Positions 13,883 through 16,075 of a DNA stretch of 16,075 bases are shown piece after piece. Made by a program: the position numbers and the translations under genes. Location: positions 1-16,075 of the forward strand of contig CALVXV010000012.1 of NCBI GenBank assembly GCA_944371685.1. The letters are read 5' to 3'. Position 1 is the stretch's first letter, and every line of letters begins with the position of its first letter. The DNA is from an uncultured Bacilli bacterium. Lineage in GTDB: Bacteria > Bacillota_I > Bacilli_A > RF39 > UBA660. The notes beneath the pieces were generated by a model that saw only the letters and a program-made list of their open reading frames with translations, ran no database searches and was not told where the DNA came from.

Positions 13883-14167
13883 ATAGGTAGAGAGACTTTA
13901 ACACTAGGTCAATTAATCAGAAAAATTGGTGATTTAATAATTGAATACGAGCAAACAACAGTTAATAATGATAATAGTTGTACCCCAACACAATTGTTAA
14001 AAACTAAAGATGTGATAGCAATGTACCCATCAATTACATTATATTCCTTAAATAAAGCACTTAAAGAAGAAAGAATACCAGTTGTTAAAATAGGTAATCT
14101 TAACTATTTTAGGCAAGAGGATATAGAAAAATTTCTTACTTCAAAATCTTGGAGGAAGTATAAGTAA
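13883..14167 (+). CDS. Excisionase-like helix-turn-helix protein, apparent ATA start
   Basis: A 94-residue frame invisible to searches that demand a canonical start. Read from ATA 13883 it gives MGRETLTLGQLIRKIGDLII, then after a linker the helix-turn-helix unit LLKTKDVIAMYPSITLYSLN (38-57) and RIPVVKIGNLNYFRQEDIEKFL (64-85), the winged HTH_17/MerR-like pattern of excisionases: a key-word helix, a strand with VVKIGN, and xFRxEDIxxFL. Excisionases bend attachment-site DNA and push the integrase towards excision; position just before the integrase gene supports this. The stop TAA at 14165 overlaps the integrase start as GTAA, like a normal GTGA or ATGA junction with G changed to A. It is a real gene by its ribosome binding site, intact frame and domain, even though its start is abnormal. 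Confidence 0.75.
   Translation: MGRETLTLGQLIRKIGDLIIEYEQTTVNNDNSCTPTQLLKTKDVIAMYPSITLYSLNKALKEERIPVVKIGNLNYFRQEDIEKFLTSKSWRKYK
14151..14155 (+). promoter_or_regulatory. Shine-Dalgarno GGAGG that points to a GTA start for the integrase
   Basis: GGAGG inside the end of the excisionase-like gene, 8 bases before GTA 14164, the first codon after an in-frame stop (14161-14163). Confidence 0.6.
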
Positions 14168-15795
14168 GAAAAAAACAAACTGAAGAAGAGAAATTAAGAA
14201 AGAAAATAGAGTCGTTTGATATTACTTATGAAGAGGCAATAAAAATTGGTATAACATATGACCAAATAAAAGGTATTACAGAAATCGTTTCAAACAAAGA
14301 ATATAAAGTTAAACCTACTACTGGAAAACGTACAAGTAAGATATTTTATGGTACTCTATTAGGAGCAATTAGATTTAAAGAAAAAATATCAGAAGAACAA
14401 GATGAAGAAATTGAAGATGAAGAAAAATATAACAGTAAAATATTAAATTCGGTAACATTAATAGAGGCAATAAATGATACAATCAAATATTTAAAAACTT
14501 TAGCAGAAGAAACTGATTCAATCGAAATGAATACAGTGTCTGGATATAATAAAAATATTGAAAAACATATTATTCCATATTTTGGAGAAAACAAAAAAAT
14601 GTGCGAAATCACATCAGAATCGGTGAAAAAATTCTTAAAATATTTATTTGGAAAAAAGAAAACCAACAGTGAAGATTTATTAGATGTTGAAACAGTAAAA
14701 AAAGTATATTCTGCTTTTAAATGGATAATAAAATATAGTAGTAAAATAGCCATGCCTAGACTTATAAAAACTAACATACTTGAAGATATACGTTTTAAAG
14801 AACAAATTCCTAAAGGAAGATCATTTAAAAGAAAAAGAATAAAAAATCATTTGTTAGATAGACTATTAGAATTAGTTGCAACGATAGATAAGCAAGCTAA
14901 TATAAGACTAAAAACTCAAATAAATTTTGTGGCAGATGTGGGATGCCGAAGAGAAGAAGTATTAGGAATAAAGTGGCGTAATATTAATTTAGATACAGGA
15001 GAAGTATATTATGATGAAGCAGTTACAGCTATGATTCCTAGAAAGTTTAGTGAGAAGTATAGTGGAACAAGAACAAAGGAATTAAAAAGTAATTATAGTT
15101 ATAGAACCAATTTTTTGACACCATATACAATTAACCTTTTAAAACAATTAAAGCAATTTAAGGAAGCACTTGGTTTATCAACTAATGATAATAATTATGT
15201 TTTTACTAGATGGGATTGTGATAAAGTATTATCTCCTATATCTTTTTCTGATGAATATAAAACATTTAGAGAAAAATACGGCTTTGAAGATATTCCAGCT
15301 CATGATATAAGACATATGATTAGTAACTTATTACAAGAGAAAGGATATCCACCAGAATATGTAGCTCAATATTTAGGAAATACACCTAAAACCTTATTAA
15401 ATTCATATACAAATATTTTAAATAATACTAAAGAAAATATAAAAATGTCTATTAATGAAGCGATGAGAAACAAAAACAAAAAAAGTTTTGATATTGAAGT
15501 AATCGCTACCATACTTAATAGCAATGGGACTTTAACAGATAACAGTAAGGAAAGCTATAATTTACTAGATTTTTTAAATGGAACTCATGTCAGTACTGAT
15601 AATCTTATATCTAGCATTAATGTGGCTAAAACTATTATATTAAAGCAATATCCACAACTTGAGGTATTTGTTAGTAATAGTCAAGAAGAACTAAATGGCA
15701 AAATAAATACATTTAAAGCCTTTAATAATTCAAAGTTTGAATTAACTTATAATAATACTATGCTTTCAGAAATCGAAAAAAGTTATACCATTTAA
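14164..15795 (+). CDS. int: Tyrosine recombinase (element integrase), apparent GTA start
   Basis: A 543-residue phage-type tyrosine integrase that cuts and joins attachment sites. Residues 1-120 form a charged N-terminal arm-binding region, about 130-195 a core-binding SAM-like domain (SGYNKNIEKHIIPYFGE), and 230-420 the catalytic domain: Arg262 in GCRREEVLG, the HxxR block HDIRH with His380 and Arg383, and nucleophile Tyr415 in LLNSYTNI. The position usually held by His or Trp (LGH) is Asn406 in YLGNTPKT. A C-terminal extension of about 125 residues follows the Tyr and is longer than usual. The frame opens at GTA 14164, with a binding site at correct distance; the first canonical in-frame start, ATG 14527, would remove 121 residues. 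The gene is followed by repeats, a terminator and the att site. Confidence 0.88.
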   Translation, partial: VRKKQTEEEKLRKKIESFDITYEEAIKIGITYDQIKGITEIVSNKEYKVKPTTGKRTSKIFYGTLLGAIRFKEKISEEQDEEIEDEEKYNSKILNSVTLIEAINDTIKYLKTLAEETDSIEMNTVSGYNKNIEKHIIPYFGENKKMCEITSESVKKFLKYLFGKKKTNSEDLLDVETVKKVYSAFKWIIKYSSKIAMPRLIKTNILEDIRFKEQIPKGRSFKRKRIKNHLLDRLLELVATIDKQANIRLKTQINFVADVGCRREEVLGIKWRNINLDTGEVYYDEAVTAMIPRKFSEKYSGTRTKELKSNYSYRTNFLTPYTINLLKQLKQFKEALGLSTNDNNYVFTRWDCDKVLSPISFSDEYKTFREKYGFEDIPAHDIRHMISNLLQEKGYPPEYVAQYLGNTPKTLLNSYTNILNNTKENIKMSINEAMRNKNKKSFDIEVIATILNSNGTLTDNSKESYNLLDFLNGTHVSTDNLISSINVAKTIILKQYPQLEVFVSNSQEELNGKINTFKAFNNSKFELTYNNTMLSEIEKSYTI

Positions 15796-15813
15796 ACAAA
15801 TTATAAAATCCAA

Positions 15814-15883
15814 AATGCCCCAAATGTACCAAAATTATACTATTTGAAATGCCCCAAATAATGCCCCAAATGTACCAAAATTA
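15814..15883. repeat. Direct repeats with ATGCCCCAAAT core, likely integrase arm sites
   Basis: A 24-base repeat is identical at 15814-15837 and 15860-15883 (AATGCCCCAAATGTACC and on to AAAATTA). A shorter third copy, AAATGCCCCAAAT, is at 15847-15859. GGGGCAT at 16018-16024 is the inverse of ATGCCCC near the att site. Repeated sites between integrase and att are typical of integrase or excisionase binding. Confidence 0.7.
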
Positions 15884-15887
15884 ATTC

Positions 15888-15931
15888 AAAGAGATACGAT
15901 TTAAATCAAATTAAATCGTATCTCTTTTTTT
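15888..15931 (+). terminator. Strong terminator after the integrase
   Basis: A 17-bp perfect stem (15888-15904 with 15911-15927, containing AGAGATACGATTTA and its complement), a 6-base loop and a T7 tail. It is the longest hairpin in the window. Confidence 0.85.
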
Positions 15932-15950
15932 ATGCCTTTTTTAAAATATA

Positions 15951-15978
15951 TTGATTTTTCTATAAAAAATGATATACT
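15951..15978 (+). promoter_or_regulatory. Outward-facing promoter before the att site
   Basis: TTGATT (15951-15956), 16-base spacer, TATACT (15973-15978) with TG at 15970-15971. It lies after the integrase terminator and points across the attachment site, so it would read out of the element into the flanking chromosome, or start a transcript crossing the att junction in the excised circle. Confidence 0.5.
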
Positions 15979-16030
15979 TATAAAGACAAATTAATTTATA
16001 ATTCAAGTATGTTAGATGGGGCATATACCT

Positions 16031-16075
16031 TTGTGGTTCCGTTATGCATCGGTTCGATCCCGATATTCCGCCCCA
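16031..16075 (+). other. Attachment site: 3' 45 bases of a tRNA-His(GTG) gene
   Basis: The last 45 bases fold as the 3' half of a tRNA: anticodon loop TTGTGGT (GTG = His), 3' anticodon strand TCCGT, 5-base variable loop TATGC, a perfect T arm ATCGG-TTCGATC-CCGAT, acceptor strand ATTCCGC, discriminator C and encoded CCA. C73 is the hallmark of tRNA-His. The upstream bases do not supply the partner strands (no ACGGA for the anticodon stem, no GCGGAAT for the acceptor), so this is not a working tRNA. A fragment starting at the anticodon loop and following an integrase is the expected footprint of integration into a tRNA gene. Confidence 0.8.

Larger units (their letters stand above)
7387..16075. 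mobile_element. Right-hand part of an integrative element (ICE/IME-like), inserted at tRNA-His
   Basis: From the coupling protein to the tRNA-His fragment this stretch holds conjugation, regulation, antirestriction, excisionase-like and integrase genes, then integrase-type repeats and an att-like site at the last 45 bases. The left limit given here is only the point where the gene content changes; no second att copy was found in the window, so the true left end probably lies outside and the genes before 7387 may be cargo. No relaxase and no type IV secretion gene is present, so it is either incomplete in this window, mobilisable, or degraded. Confidence 0.6.

Noticed and set aside
14346..14777. 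143-codon minus-strand open frame
   Set aside because: Antisense to the N-terminal part of the integrase. It looks hydrophobic only because the sense strand is Lys/Glu-rich.
15996..16075. Complete tRNA-His gene at the window end
   Set aside because: The 3' half is perfect but the upstream bases do not form the acceptor or anticodon 5' strands, so no functional tRNA can fold; the D-arm-like look of 16008-16026 is probably chance or an inverted copy of the repeat.
1..16075. CRISPR array, complete insertion sequence, rRNA or riboswitch
   Set aside because: No regularly spaced repeats, transposase gene, rRNA or recognisable riboswitch fold was found on reading both strands.

Overview
The window is AT-rich DNA from a low-GC Gram-positive bacterium (Bacillota). 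The evidence is purine-rich AGGAGG-type ribosome binding sites before most genes, mainly TAA stop codons, sigma-A-like promoters (several with an extended TGn -10) and hairpin/T-tract terminators. Genetic code 11 fits: TGA is used as a stop in an ATGA overlap at 5747-5750, and Trp is TGG. The right part, and perhaps all of it, belongs to an integrative mobile element. No species can be named from the sequence.

Left part (1-7386): a truncated unknown gene; a broken small gene overlapping a HelD-type helicase; a promoter driving an Asp/Glu/hydantoin-family racemase and a Nudix hydrolase; and, converging on them across a shared terminator, a four-gene minus-strand operon with its own strong promoter (radical SAM protein, an uncharacterised 159-aa protein, a dephospho-CoA-kinase-like P-loop kinase and a family 2 glycosyltransferase). 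All intact genes here start with ATG.

Right part (about 7387-16075): the integration and maintenance end of an ICE/IME-like element. It has a VirD4/TraG coupling protein, two short XRE regulators on the minus strand, an unknown 181-aa gene, a frameshifted third XRE gene, a conserved small mobile-element protein, an ArdC-like antirestriction protein with a zinc-peptidase motif, a nucleotidyltransferase that looks like cargo, and an operon of unknown gene, excisionase-like helix-turn-helix gene and tyrosine integrase. After the integrase come repeated AATGCCCCAAAT sites, a strong terminator, an outward promoter, and exactly 45 nt of the 3' half of a tRNA-His gene (anticodon loop to CCA), which ends on the last base. 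I read this as the element's attachment site. No relaxase, type IV secretion genes or second att copy is present, so the element either continues to the left of the window or is a partial one.

The most unusual signal is in start codons. In the element, several genes with intact reading frames and textbook Shine-Dalgarno sequences have ATA (7513, 11038, 13883), GTA (14164) and probably ATT (9626) where the start should be, and one uses TTG (11354). An ORF search limited to ATG/GTG/TTG misses the excisionase-like gene entirely and loses 121 residues of the integrase. This may be a deliberate low-efficiency initiation strategy, an adaptation to a host with relaxed start selection, or shared decay by G-to-A change.
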